A stretch of DNA of 64,000 bases from Serinus canaria (taxonomy: Eukaryota > Chordata > Aves > Passeriformes > Fringillidae): the NCBI RefSeq assembly GCF_022539315.1, contig NC_066313.1, positions 30,913,059-30,977,058 on the forward strand, read 5' to 3'. Within the stretch, counting starts at the first letter, position 1, and each line of letters starts with the position of its first letter. Shown here in pieces: positions 38,250 to 50,085 of the stretch. The translations under genes were made by a program, and so were the position numbers. Below the pieces are notes generated by a model. It ran no database searches and was not told the origin of the DNA. It saw only the letters and a program-made list of their open reading frames with translations.

Positions 38250-38350
38250 TTAAAAATAAAATATTAAATTAAAATAAATTATAAAATTAAATTAAAAATA
38301 GAATTTAAAAAGTAAAATAAAATAAAATACATCAAAACAAAATAAAATAC
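38250..38350. repeat. A-rich (TAAAA/TAAAATA)n low complexity
   Basis: About 100 bp composed almost only of A and T in TAAAAT, TTAAA and TAAAATAAAA units, with very few C or G. Confidence 0.9.
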
Positions 38351-40909
38351 TATTTTTTTCAATTACATGATTGTCCAAAGCTCCAGGATGTGTTCCTATG
38401 TTATTCTTCTGGCTAGATATCATGAAAAATTTCTCAGTGCATACTGATGAACTCTGATTCCAGTGTGATCAAAACTCAGATGCTTCTTTGGAATCATGGA
38501 TTATTAAAAATATTTTTAAAAATAAGTTTTATATACATATTTTTAAAAGAGATTCTGATGAGAAAATAACTGAAACCACCATGTGTGGCATCTTCTGCTT
38601 AAAGAAAGGAGAAAATTAGTATTCTGCAAATAGATAAAATGTCACCAGAAAGTTCACCTTTCTTCACAATACTGTAATTAGTATTTCATATACTATAATT
38701 TTACTCTTGATGAGATAAGCACTTTCTGAGGAAATTTCAATACCTATATTGCTCGTGCTGGCAAAAAAAAGCAATTTAAAATGACAAATTTTAATACTTA
38801 ATGGAGGTCTGAACCTTTTGATATAGTGGCATGAATATCAAATATTTTAGGTACCTTCAAGGTTTTAGTGACTTTATAGCACTGCAAACAGGCCCCTCTA
38901 AGCCCTTCCTAATTTCTCTTTATTTTTCCTAGTTCTTTTTGTCAAAGTCATCCTTCTGTATGGCCCAGAAAATCTGATTTTTTTCTGCCCTAGTCTGAAA
39001 GACTGTCAGTTTTGTTCAGATCTAAAGAAATCTGAGATCACCACTGAGGGCTCCCTTTCATCAGCAGGTGTCAATTGAGCAGAATTAAAATGCTGCAGAA
39101 CACCTTCAAAAATCCAAGGTGCATATTTGTGTAAGTTGCAGCTAAACACAGTATCACATATTTCCTCTTATCTTGGTGTTGTGCATGGACTTGTGTCTGC
39201 AATTTCCAGACAAGGTAATTTTGTTCCTAAATACCAGTTTACAAAGGTTGCACGATACTGCAAAGCATTTTTAAAGGACTTAGTTTACTTTGGTGGTTTG
39301 CAAGGATTATTGATTAAGATGCCATAAATTAAAAAAAATAAAACAACAAAAAACAAAAACAGATTTTTTATTTCAAGATATATTGAAGATCAAAAAAGTA
39401 TTATTACTTCACTTAAGAAAAATCCCCTTAAGGCAGGCAGAACTCATGCAAACTTAACAGGACTGGGTTCTATTATCTATCATCCCAAACTCACCAAAAG
39501 GAAAACAAAAGCCTTCAAACATTTCACTTAAATCTGTTTTATCTTAACCTGAAACAGGCTTCTGGGTTTTATGTCCAAGCCAGGTGGAACTGGATGCTTT
39601 TTGACTGAGAGTATTATGCAGTCCCCCATTGGTTCAAAGCCAAAAACTCAAAGGGAACAGGTGTTCACCTACATGGCTCAAAGGCAAAATACATTCTTGC
39701 TTTGTCAGAATGAAGATAAATTCCCAAATTTTACTCCATTGGAGTGTTAAATCTTTGGTCTCATGAAGCACAAAACAGAGAGAACAAGAACTGACACTTC
39801 CCTGCTGGCTAGGCATAACAGCTGTATTTTCAAAGGAAAATGTGATCTTTGACTTTAAATTCACTCCAGCAACAGCTTCCACCCTCAGTAGGAAGCACTG
39901 GGTGACAAAGGGCTTCCCTAAAGGGGTACAGTGGGGGCAACTGTTCCCTGCTTTGCTCTGAAACTAGGACACTGTTCCCACTGCTACAGAACAAGTTCAT
40001 TTAGTTTCCATGTGAGCCTTTGAAAGGATGCAGGTGCCCAGCAGCTGGGGGTAAGGGGGCAAAGGCTCAGGGACAGGCTGTGGTAAAACCCCAAACTGGG
40101 CAAATCTGTGTTGCTGCTCTGGGGCAGTGCTGACACTAAACCCTAAAACCTTTGTGCCAAAAGCTTCCTGCTAGCGTGGGCAAGAGGAAGTGATTCCATT
40201 AGGTGCCGTGACACTGGCATGTGCTGTTTTGCTCAGTTCACCCCAAAATAAGTTACAATATTGTGGAGCTTTAAAGCTTCCTGCCTCAGATTGTGAAAGT
40301 CAGATAATAATGCTATGCAAAACTTGAACAAGCTTAGTGACAATTTGAGTGGACATAAACTTCTTAATTTTTTTCTAAGAGAAATTGCATGTGATAAGGA
40401 AACTGATATCAAGGACTATAAAAATGCCCCACTATAGATAAAACTAATAATTTTTAAAATTGTCAGTGTAATTGGCAGAAAAAAAATGGAGACACGTTTT
40501 AAGTATCAAATGTCCCAGGAGCTCTGTGTCCTTGCAAATGCTTAGGAAACAGCTTCAAGCCTAGAGCAGGAAATTAGTCATCATACTTGGCTAAAACTGA
40601 CCCACATGTCTTGCCAAAAATGTTACTGAAAAAATCAGTTTTACAGCTCTTAAAATTCTTTGTGAATTCATGAAATATTTTATGGACACAGATGATAAAG
40701 AAGTAGCTATTTCAAAGTCATTTATTTTAGTTTGGGATTAAAAGAAAAAATGCAAGTTATATTTATTTTAAAAGAAACAAGCAAAGGGTCAAAAATAGCC
40801 TCAAAACCCGCTATGTGTGTGATTTATCAGAGAGTAAATTGCTAGCTTGTCTTCACTATTCAAAACAAGCAGCCACTTCAGTAATGAACTTTGTAATAGG
40901 ATTCCTCTA

Positions 40910-41167
40910 GGGAATGGCCTGAAGTTCTGTCAGGGGAGGTTTAAGTTGGATATTCAGAGAAGATTCTCCACAGAGGGTGGCTGGGCACTGGAACAGGCTT
41001 TGCAGGGAAGTGGTCACAGCAGCAAGGCTGACAGAGCTCCAGAAGGGTTTGGACAATGCCCTCAGGCACAAGGTGTGACTCTTGGGGATGCCCTGTGCAG
41101 GGCCAGGAATTGGACTCAGCGATCCCTGTGGGTCCTGTTCAACTCAAGAAATTTACGAGTCTATGGA
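40910..41167 (+). mobile_element. CR1 LINE 3' fragment
   Basis: Sense CR1: GGAATGGCCTGAAGTTCTGT, GGGGAGGTTTAAGTTGGATA, GGGTGGCTGGGCACTGGAAC, GGTCACAGCAGCAAGGCTGA, CTCAGGCACAAGGTGTGACT, TTGGACTCAGCGATCCCTGT, and an end near ACGAGTCTATGG. It is the same subfamily as 18550-18883. The 148-codon plus frame (40847-41293) runs through it in a frame that is not the CR1 ORF and is not a gene. Confidence 0.92.
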
Positions 41168-44100
41168 ATAAAAATTCATAACCAATGGATGGAAAAGAAA
41201 GAAGATATTGACATATCTTTACCCAAAGCTTTTATATCAGCAGCTGTGTCACGGACATCCACAGAGAAAAACCCTGCTATTAGGACATGTTAATTTTTAT
41301 CTATTAAAACCCCAGTGTAGACAAAGCATTTTTACTTGCCTTAGGAGAATCATAAATTTTCCAGAGGTCAGAAAATATTAATCTGTTCAAATAAAAATGT
41401 TCTGTAAGAATGTGTCAATGTTTGCACAAGTATCTTTGCTCTGAGTTTAAGTCCTCTAGTTTCCCAAATGTCCAGCAGCTGCCTGTAAAATTCTACTGCA
41501 GTGCAAAGTGAAGTTTTGTTGGTTCATACCTTCTTTGAAAGGTACCAGCAGGGTCCCAGACTGACTGGAACTGCTATTTAAAAGCATTTCTCTTGGTCTG
41601 CCAGGCAAAGAGTTGCTTGGAAAGATCTGGGGGGAGGATTTCCATTTAACAGTCATTTCAGGAAGTTTGCCTGTTAGTAGTAGATTTTCAGACTCCATTG
41701 TCAGAAGACAATCAACATTTTTAAAAGAATTTTACTTCCTGCCCAGGGAAACAAAGAAAAGTCACAGCTGATCTATCTCTAAAAGGTGTCTGGGGTGAAA
41801 GTGATTACAAATAGGGCAATTTCTCAGTAACTAAATTCATGCGCTGCACCAATATTTCAGACTGAAGTTTTTATAAGAACTTGTTGGCATGAAATGCTCT
41901 CTACATCTTTACTTCTTCCATATTTTAAAACCATTGGATGGAATCAGTGCTTGAAATCAGTCCTAGCTCTGACAGCTTTCTTGCCTGCTTAAGTAGAGCA
42001 GCATGTAACCCAGAAGTCGGTAGTCCAGGGATAATTGTTGAAAGAAGCATAAAATTACTTACTTAGAAGAAGACCTCAGCATCTTGGAAGCCTTGACATT
42101 GTCCAAGCAGGTCTAGTTTTAGATGGTTTATAAGTGGATACAGCCATGCACTGCTTGCTGGTTGCCCCCTTGAAAAAGTTTTTTTAATTACACCATTCCA
42201 TGTCTACCCTGTATTGTCCTGGTTGTCTTTAAGACAGCAAAACAGTCCCCTCAGTGGGCACATGGTTGTCTGAGACATGTTCAGACATGAGGCAGTATAA
42301 ACCAGCAGAGTAAGAAGACAGAAAAAGATTGTACCTGTCCTCAGTTGTGCAAAGATTCTGTAAGAAAAAAATTATTAAACAGATTTGAAATAGTAAAGGT
42401 ATACTGAGCTGTGAGCTAGGAGAGGGTAGGAATGCTGATGGGCTGGATTAGATAATGTTCCTGGGAGGCTTGTGAGGACTGGGGGAGATGTGAAAGGAAA
42501 ACAGTAGGAGATTTTGTCTTCAGGACTGTGATTAATTCCAAAGAGAAGAGGTGAAGAAAGAACAAAAACTTCAAGCCCAGCTCGGGCAGTACACCTCCCA
42601 CTACAGCCTCAATACAGAAATAGGGATCTATGTATAAAATGTTCTCAAATTGTAATTCTTTATGAAGAAAGCTCTTTCCTTGCTGTTGTTACATTGAAAC
42701 TTGAGGTGAGAAGTGTTTTCACGGGCTGAGTCCTCTGGTTGGTCTTTGGAGAAGCTACAAACACATAGCCCAGCCTTCAGATGCTAAGAGCTGCTCTCAG
42801 CCTGAGGTCGAAAAGAGAAAAGCCTGGGAAGAGCAAAACTTCAATTTGGCAATGATAAGTTGGTCTAAATTGTTAATTTACTGTTGGTTTTTCATTGATA
42901 CGAGGATCACAACCAAACTATAGATACCTACATGTAAGTGCACTCTGTATTAAAAACACACGTGGCATGCTCAGTACACCAAAAAATGCATCCTATTACC
43001 ACTGGAGGACTGCACAGTCCTGTTTTGTGTGAATATTTTCTGTGTAAAGGATGTGCATAAACTTGCACTGTTACTTTTACATTAAAAAAAACCCCAAAAT
43101 ACGGTGACAAAAAGAAAAAAATTACAAAGACATAATTTTAGTAACTTCTTGACAAGCACTTAATGTCTTCCAGTCAAGCAAGAACAGAAAATATGTTAGT
43201 TGCTTTTTAAACTCTTATTCCAATAAAAAGTAATTATAGTGATTAATTGCATAATGATTACTGTAATCACAGCCTATTCTTAGTTGATTAAGAAAGACAG
43301 AAGCAGCTCAGAGAAAGCTTTCCATTAAAACTATTTATGTTTATTTTATTTTTCTTTTGCTAATTTTCTTATCTGAACCCATGAGTGGCAATATTTCAAA
43401 GACAGCCTTGCCAGTTGCTTTGAGACTAATCCACTGTCCATCAATAGAAGCTCCATTTAAGAGATTGACAAATGTGTTAAGTGTTATTATAAAAGCAAGA
43501 AATTCTTTTAAACTACTACTGTTTTTTCTGTTGCTATTACAGTTTTTTCCTCCTTTTTAACTGAGTACTTCTGCCTCATTAGAATATTTCAAAAGAATTT
43601 CCATGTACTTTTAAATACATACAAAAATTTTAGCATGATGCATATATTGAGGTGTATGAACCCTCTGAAGAAATGATAATGGGGTGAACAGATGTGGGAT
43701 TTCTTTTTGGGGGGATGGAAGTCTTGGATGCTGGTGAAAATCATTGCATTTCCAGCAGTTTGGATGGAGTTTTCATAAGTGACACCACTTAAGACTCTGT
43801 CATGTTGCTCCTCCTCACAGTCCATTGGGACACTGGCTTTTATTAATTTTTGTGTGCTATGAGATCAGAAACTGCTATGACAATCAGCATCACAAAACTC
43901 AAAATAGTCTGAGTGATGGGCAGAGATCTCAAAATATTGAGATCTACTTTTGACTTATATAGGGAAATTGAGAAAAGAAAGCAGCTAATAACCAAGGCAG
44001 ATGCTTTAGTTAAAACCTGCTAACTGCAAAATGACTCATTAATTCCTAGGTGCCACCCTTGAGGTTGATGTTTCTGCACTGCAGTATGTGAGATGTTTTT

Positions 44101-46799
44101 TGGGCCTAAAAGTACACAATGGGGATGTGTTCCAATGATAAATGGCTGAGGTGCCTGAAAATATTTGTGATGAGTATCACACAGAGCCTGGAGATGCAAA
44201 ACCAATAGAGAAGGATATATAACAAACAGCTGTGATATATAAGAGGTCCATACTGCCTCGAAGGGCATCAGCTCATTCCTCAGTGTGTGAACTTGACTGT
44301 GTGAAAACCTTGATGAGCAGAGCTGTGGTCCCAGCAACACAGCAAGATCCCCTGTGAAACTGTCCCAAAATGTTCTCCTAATGCCATATTAGTCTGCAAC
44401 AGCTACAGAGTGAGCTCACCTCTCCTAAGTCACATCCCAACCCTCCAGCCAGCAGTGCCAGATAGCCTTTCCATGATGATGCAAGTCCAAGACAAGCCAT
44501 CAGACTTCAGTCAGCTTTTGGTACATTGACTCCAGACGAGATTCTAAAGTCGTTCGGATAAATGTCAATGCGCACGGCAGCTGCTGCAAAGGGAAAACAC
44601 TTTCTTCTGTATAATTCCTCCACCTGGTGGCCAGGTCAGGGATTTGGCTAGTCCAGGTGTTGGACACAGGGCAGACCACGTCCCAGCTCATCATGCCCTT
44701 CCTGCTTAAGGTGCTATTTAGGCTGAGCTACCAGGTGAAGCTCAAACTCACTGGGCCCCGACCTTTTGTTTTCTGAAACTGGACGGGTAGCCCATATTTG
44801 GTCAAGCACGTACTTTACTGGTAAAGAGTATCATGATTTTCCAGAAATTCTTTACCTTTTGCTATCCCTCCTGAACCCTGAAAAGAATAACTTTCTTCAA
44901 AAGTGAAACCATCTGCAGAAAGGGACCAGTTGTGAAAAATATCACATTTCAATTTTAAAAAATATAGCACGGTTTGGAATTGTCAAAATATGCTGTTTTG
45001 ACATTTGGAAATGAAAATAAAAAGAACTTTGAAAGGTCACTATCAAAACAAAGTGATTCCAAATTTATAACTGGGTTATTAACTCAATTTCTTTGAAAGA
45101 GTTATTTTATTATTGTTTTGTTGCTTCACCCCCCCCAAATGTCTTCTTTTTTTTTTTTTTTTTTTTCCTTTTCCTTTTTATTTTTCTATCCTCGTTATCC
45201 CTCAGCTATTCACTACTGGAACATCTGTAAGGCAGTGACATATTTAGACATCCTGCAGTATTTTCAGATATGCCAGGATGCATTTCTTCTTTCGAAACCA
45301 ACAAGAGCAAGAAGGTTCTTTACAGCCCACATCTCTAAATCCTGAAAGTACTTGCAAAACGGAAGGCCTCTTTTCCACCTGGCACTCATCTGTGTACTCC
45401 ATCAGGCTGTTTTATAGTCCTCTCGAATTAAAAGACATGCAATTATCACTACTGTTTTTTATTATAAATTCATACAGACATTAGAGGTGCATTTCTCTCC
45501 ATCTCACTATTTTTTTCCTTGGGCTGTAGCTTTTTTAGTATGTTCTCCATTGCTTACTACTCTTCTCAATATATTCTTTGCAGTGAGGATATATTGAACC
45601 TGTCAAGTTTATTTAAAGAAAAGTTAAACTGGGGAAAAATCAGGAGTGTGTTGCCTAGACAGGGATGGTAAGGTATTCAAGACAAGGCCTTGCTCCACTT
45701 AGCAGACTACAAATCCTCCAGATGTCGAGGGAAGCACAGAAAAGCAGATGATAAATGGCAAGTGAGAAACTGTACATTGATAAATGGGACTGCAAAGAAA
45801 GAATATATCTCCATCAAATCCTTCATTGTTGCCTGCAACCCAGTTGAATTGCAGAGTGCTATTTTTATAATCAAACCTGCCAGTAATCAGTCAACGGGAG
45901 GCATGGCCCTAAATGTGTATGAGCCTAGAAAGTGAAAGGAAATTGTAACAGAGAGCAGGGAAAATAATCAGGTTGTTCCTGTCCCTAAACAGATGTCCAT
46001 CTTCCTCATCGACTGGGGACTCAGTGTCCTTTAGGGAAGGGACAGGAATCATGAACCCTGAGAGGAGAACAATCAAGGAAAAAGCATTTAGAGAATTTTT
46101 TATACAGCCAGTGGTTTTCTTTAAAAATGATATTATTTTTTTCCTCTATAATTATAAAATCTTTGTTATTACTTGGTGTGTGGTCCCTTGAAGGATGTAT
46201 TCATGCCATAGAGGGGCTAAAGACATGTCACAAGCATTGGGTTGTTGTGCAGCACCCGTTATTGAGCCTTCTCTATGAAATTAATCCTCAGACACAATAA
46301 CATTGAATCATCTAAGAGGAAGAGACAGTAAACAGAGAGTGACCATGAGATAATCCATCTTGCTTGGATTTTGGGGGGATTCTTTAAAGAAAGCCAATCT
46401 TTGGAGGCAAAAATCTTCAGAGAAATAGAGATTCAGGCTTTGGACTGCAGGGACAATTTAAATGGCTCCAGAGTACAGCCTGAACCCAATTTAGTAACTT
46501 TGGTTTCTTACCTATAGACAGAAATCTGATTTCAGCTCACTGCCCTTACACCAACCTTAGTTGGTTTGAGTATAACCTTTCTTTGATGAGTATGATTGTT
46601 GACAACACCTGATGTGCCCCCTAAAAGAGGCAGGTTAAGGAGTTGTAGAAGTACTTTATAATGGTGTATCTTACATTCTTTTTAAGGGAAAGGTAATTTT
46701 TGTACAGGCACATTTATACCAATGTATTGTCACTCGTGTGGCTGTAGGGCTTCATTTATATGAGAGAGTTAAATCAGTTCAACCAGGATACATAGACAG
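41168..46799. other. 5.6-kb intergenic stretch without firmly recognised elements
   Basis: AT-rich DNA. The interval 44020-44760 is less AT-rich and contains two minus frames (44020-44340, 106 codons; 44500-44694, 64 codons) that I cannot assign; see findings. A C8 run at 45129-45136 and a T20 run at 45147-45166 are present. No CR1 tail was recognised. Confidence 0.5.
45129..45186. repeat. Polypyrimidine tract (C8 ... T20)
   Basis: C8, a short mixed segment, then T20 followed by CCTTTTCCTTTTTATTTTTC. This is nearly pure pyrimidine on the plus strand after 45142. The 75-codon frame over it is a low-complexity by-product. Confidence 0.9.
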
Positions 46800-47490
46800 C
46801 TTTATATTATCGGTTTCTCGAAGTTGGGATTGAAGGCACTTGAGACAGTAGTTCATGTTCAGACTCAGGTGTTTATTATTTCTGATCAGTGAAACAGCAT
46901 CACAACCGTGAGTTCGGCAGCCTTTCATTAGCAAGCCACAAAATGACTATCTTTTCTTACAATGTCTTTTAAGACTAAACTATCCAATTAAGAAATGATA
47001 ACTAGATTATTTTCCCTTTTAACCCAATAACTGATCCTTCAAAGCCTGCAATGTGGACTTTTCTGTCCAATTACAAAACATCACCCAAACCCCTGAAGAA
47101 GAAGGAAGAAAAAGGTAAAGATGAACAATCTGCCTCCACCCTAAACCCTCTATCTTGCTTCATATTTATTTCTATATTCTAAACCCCAAAACTTTAAGTT
47201 TTGCACTCTGTGATATTACATACTTCTAACAAACTACACACCCATAATCCCAGCTCTATCAATCAATTTTTAAAGTCTTCTCCACTGCCTCAGGTCAATT
47301 GCAGTCTTCTCTTGTGGGTCTGTGCCTCTAAGCACAGAAAGTTTAAAATTCTCAGCATCCAGAATTCCAATATTATTCTAGTTTGCACATCTTTCAGCCC
47401 ACAATCACTCCAAACTGAATCCATCCAACACAGAGGCTCCTAGGCCCTACTAATAACTGGACAGGGATCACATGAGAATCTCAGGTGCTA
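46800..47490 (-). mobile_element. Probable avian ERV LTR
   Basis: On the minus strand the segment at 46840-46900 reads AGAAATAATAAACACCTGAG then TCTGAACATGAACTACTGTC. An AATAAA signal followed by this kind of R/U5 text is familiar to me from songbird LTRs. Upstream on the minus strand (47000-47440) the GGGTTTAG-containing and AGAAGGAAGAAAAAGG-equivalent phrases fit the U3 of the same kind of LTR. Neither terminus could be fixed and no target-site duplication was found. The alternative is an unrelated unique sequence. Confidence 0.42.
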
Positions 47491-48959
47491 TAGCACTAAG
47501 GCAATAATATTAGTGAACATAAACCACAAACCAAAAGTCAATGGAAAGACTTCAATGAGCTCCATAGTAATTGCTGTACAGCAAGATAGGCATTAAAAAG
47601 TAGCAAAAAATAGACATCTCTTTCCATCTACACGTTTGCAAGTCATATCAATATTTATATATAGATGTATGAGAAGCACTTCATAATAGGATACCTTGAG
47701 GTCTTAAAATGGAATGATATGGTTTCTTGCTTGTAATACAGCTACTGAAAGAACCTCAACTTGCTGTACAAAATATCTTCCCCTTCTTTTACAATTTAAT
47801 TTTAAACACCTTCAGGAAGTTTAAACTCACATATAATATGCAAATTATCCATATTCTGAAACATCACCCTGATTTACATTGCAATTGTCCCATTGCTGAT
47901 GATAATGGAAGTTGCATGTCCAAGAGTACTCATTCTTATTAGGTAGGAACTCTGCAAAATAGACTGACATTGCTTTGCTTTTGCAGCAGTTATTACAGTG
48001 TGAATGGAAGAATCATAACACACCAGCCATATTGCAAGATATTGAAAATCATCCTGGAGAGACTCTTATTTCTCTGAGGTATATCGTAAAGAAAAAACCC
48101 GCCAAAATAACAAAAAACCCCACACCATCTATTCAGGACTTGATGAATACAGCTAAAAATACAGTAGTAAATATTAAAATACTAGTGATATAGTTCATGC
48201 CATGAAAATTCATACTTAATATCAGCCAAGTTATGAAAAATAGTGATGGGGAAAACTTGCATATTATCTAGGTCTAAGTAGTTCTGACAGTGCTGCCTAC
48301 ATTAATCTGTGACAAAATGATTCGTGGAATGGAATTTTTTTTCTTTCTCTCTTTACTCTTTTTTTTCCGTAATTTTGCTTTTCCCACCCTTGCTCTTAGT
48401 GAATATAACACTGCTTGATAACTTTAAAGATGGATCAAAATTAGGCCATCTCTTTGGCATCCATTATAGGTATAGAATCTCCAATCAAGATATAAATGAA
48501 AAATGAGATCATAAGAAAGATGTATCAATGATACACATTTGATTTATGAAATTGTTAACACAGATCAAAGGAAAAGATTTTAAATTATCAGCAGTATGTA
48601 TACTCAAAGAAAAGTAAAAGCAAAGATACAATCGCCCAAACTCACTTGTTTTAATTTAATATATTTGAGGCTAAATATAATATTTAAAGTATGCAAAATA
48701 ATAGCTTTTTATTATGTTCACCTGAGATTTGTAGTCATGACATTTCTATTTCAGGGTCAGGTGAGGATAAGTAAAGTTTAGATATCTTTTTTTCTGTCTC
48801 CAAGTACCATGGTATAGAAAGTTTGAGCTTTGGATGGTGACCATGGAACCACTCTGAATGATGACACTAATGTTCAGTGCAGTCTCAGACAATTTCTTTG
48901 ACTTCTGTGTGTCTCAAAGTTTCACAGTGTATATTTGTATGTAAGATGTAGAGGTTATT
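47491..48959. other. Intergenic sequence, no recognised gene or repeat
   Basis: AT-rich DNA up to the 3' end of the following minus-strand CR1. Confidence 0.6.
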
Positions 48960-50085
48960 TCCATAAAATTGTGGAGTAGGATAATTTAGGTTGGGAAAGA
49001 CCCTTAAGATCATTGAATCCAACCACTAACTGAACACTTGCAAGTCCACCACTAAACCAAGTCCCTAAAAGTACATGTCTTTCAAATACTTCCAAAGGTA
49101 ATGGCTCCTCCACTGGTCCTGTGATGGTCCTGTGGAGGAGCCATCACCTCTGGAAGTATTTGAAGTCCACTTGCAAGTCCACCACTAAACCAAGTCCCTA
49201 AAAGCCTTTCAAATACTTCCAAAGGTGATAGCTCCTCCTCTTTCTGTTCCAGAGCTTGACAAATTTTCTGTGAAGAATCTTTCCCTAATATCCAACCTCA
49301 ATCTTCCCTGGAGCACCTTGAGGCCATTTCTTCTCATCCTATCACTCGCTGATTAAAGAGATCAACCCCCAACCTCAATTCAGCCTCTTTTCAGGCAGCT
49401 GTAGAAGGTAATGAGGCATTCCCTCACTGGAGGGGAGCCTCCTTTTCTCCAGGCTAAACACCCCCAGCTCCCTCAGCTGCTCCTCATCAGACTTGTGTTC
49501 CAGACTTTTCCCCAGCTCCACTGCCCTTCTCTGGACGTGCTCCAACACTTTAATGTCCTTCTTCTAGTGAGGGGCCCAAAACTGAACACAGGATTTGAGG
49601 TGTGGCCTCACTAGTGATGAGACAGGGGGGCAATCCCTCTGCTGGTGACACTATTTCTGATACAGGCCAGGATGCCACTGGCTTTCCTGGCCACCTGGAC
49701 ACTCTGCTGGTTCATGTGCAGCTGCTTTTCACTAGCAACCCAGGTCCCTTTCTGCCAGGCATCTTTCCAAGATCTCTTTCCCCAGCCTGTAGAACTGCAG
49801 GGAGTTATTGTGACCCAAGGGCAGGACCTGGCCCTTGGCCCTATGGAACCTCACACTATTGGCCTCAGCCATTCTATCCAGCCTGCCCACATCCCTATTC
49901 AGAGCCCTCCTGCTCTCCACAGACCAGCACTTCCATCTAACTTGGTATCACCTGCAAACGTATTGAGAGTGTACTTGATCCTCTCATCCAGGTCATCAAT
50001 GAAGATATAAATGAGGCAAACCTAAATACTGAGCCCTGGAAAATACCACTTGAGATCAGCCACCAACAGAAGTTAACCCATTTCC
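48960..50085 (-). mobile_element. CR1 LINE, 1.1-kb 3' portion with end of RT ORF
   Basis: This is the longest CR1 copy in the window, on the minus strand. It runs from the palm region of the ORF2 reverse transcriptase to the 3' terminus at 48960. The minus-strand translation starting near 49995 gives an FxxDLDE-type segment, then FAGD (49947-49958) where a working CR1 has FADD, so the first catalytic aspartate has become glycine. Next come DVGRLDRMAEANSVRFHRAK and LGHNNSLQFYRLGKEILERC (within 49732-49920), the conserved RT C-terminal block. Further down are the motifs for the final ORF2 helix region and the 3' UTR. Several frameshifts and stops are present, so it is dead. The 3' UTR contains the inverted/direct triplication at 49035-49240. 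Confidence 0.95.
49035..49240. repeat. Direct repeat flanking an inverted copy inside CR1
   Basis: About 70 bp at 49035-49110 (from CACTTGCAAGTCCACCACTA to GGCTCCTCC) is repeated in the same orientation at 49168-49239. Between them, 49132-49162 is the inverse of 49083-49113 with 2 mismatches in 31 bp and an 18-bp loop (49114-49131). The net order is copy, inverted part-copy, copy. Confidence 0.93.

Larger units (their letters stand above)
35662..40909. other. 5.2-kb intergenic stretch, low-complexity patches only
   Basis: AT-rich DNA without recognised transposon or gene. It holds the 19-bp duplication at 36711-36745, the A-rich tract at 38250-38350 and A-rich sequence at about 39330-39362. 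A comparatively GC-rich patch lies at 39890-40220, with no CpG island, coding frame or repeat that I can identify. Confidence 0.55.

Noticed and set aside
40847..41293. 148-codon plus-strand open frame
   Set aside because: It spans the CR1 3' fragment at 40910-41167 in a non-CR1 frame, with no domain and no splice or promoter support.
49602..50010. Two overlapping plus frames of 112 and 121 codons
   Set aside because: Both are antisense to the minus-strand CR1 reverse-transcriptase region.
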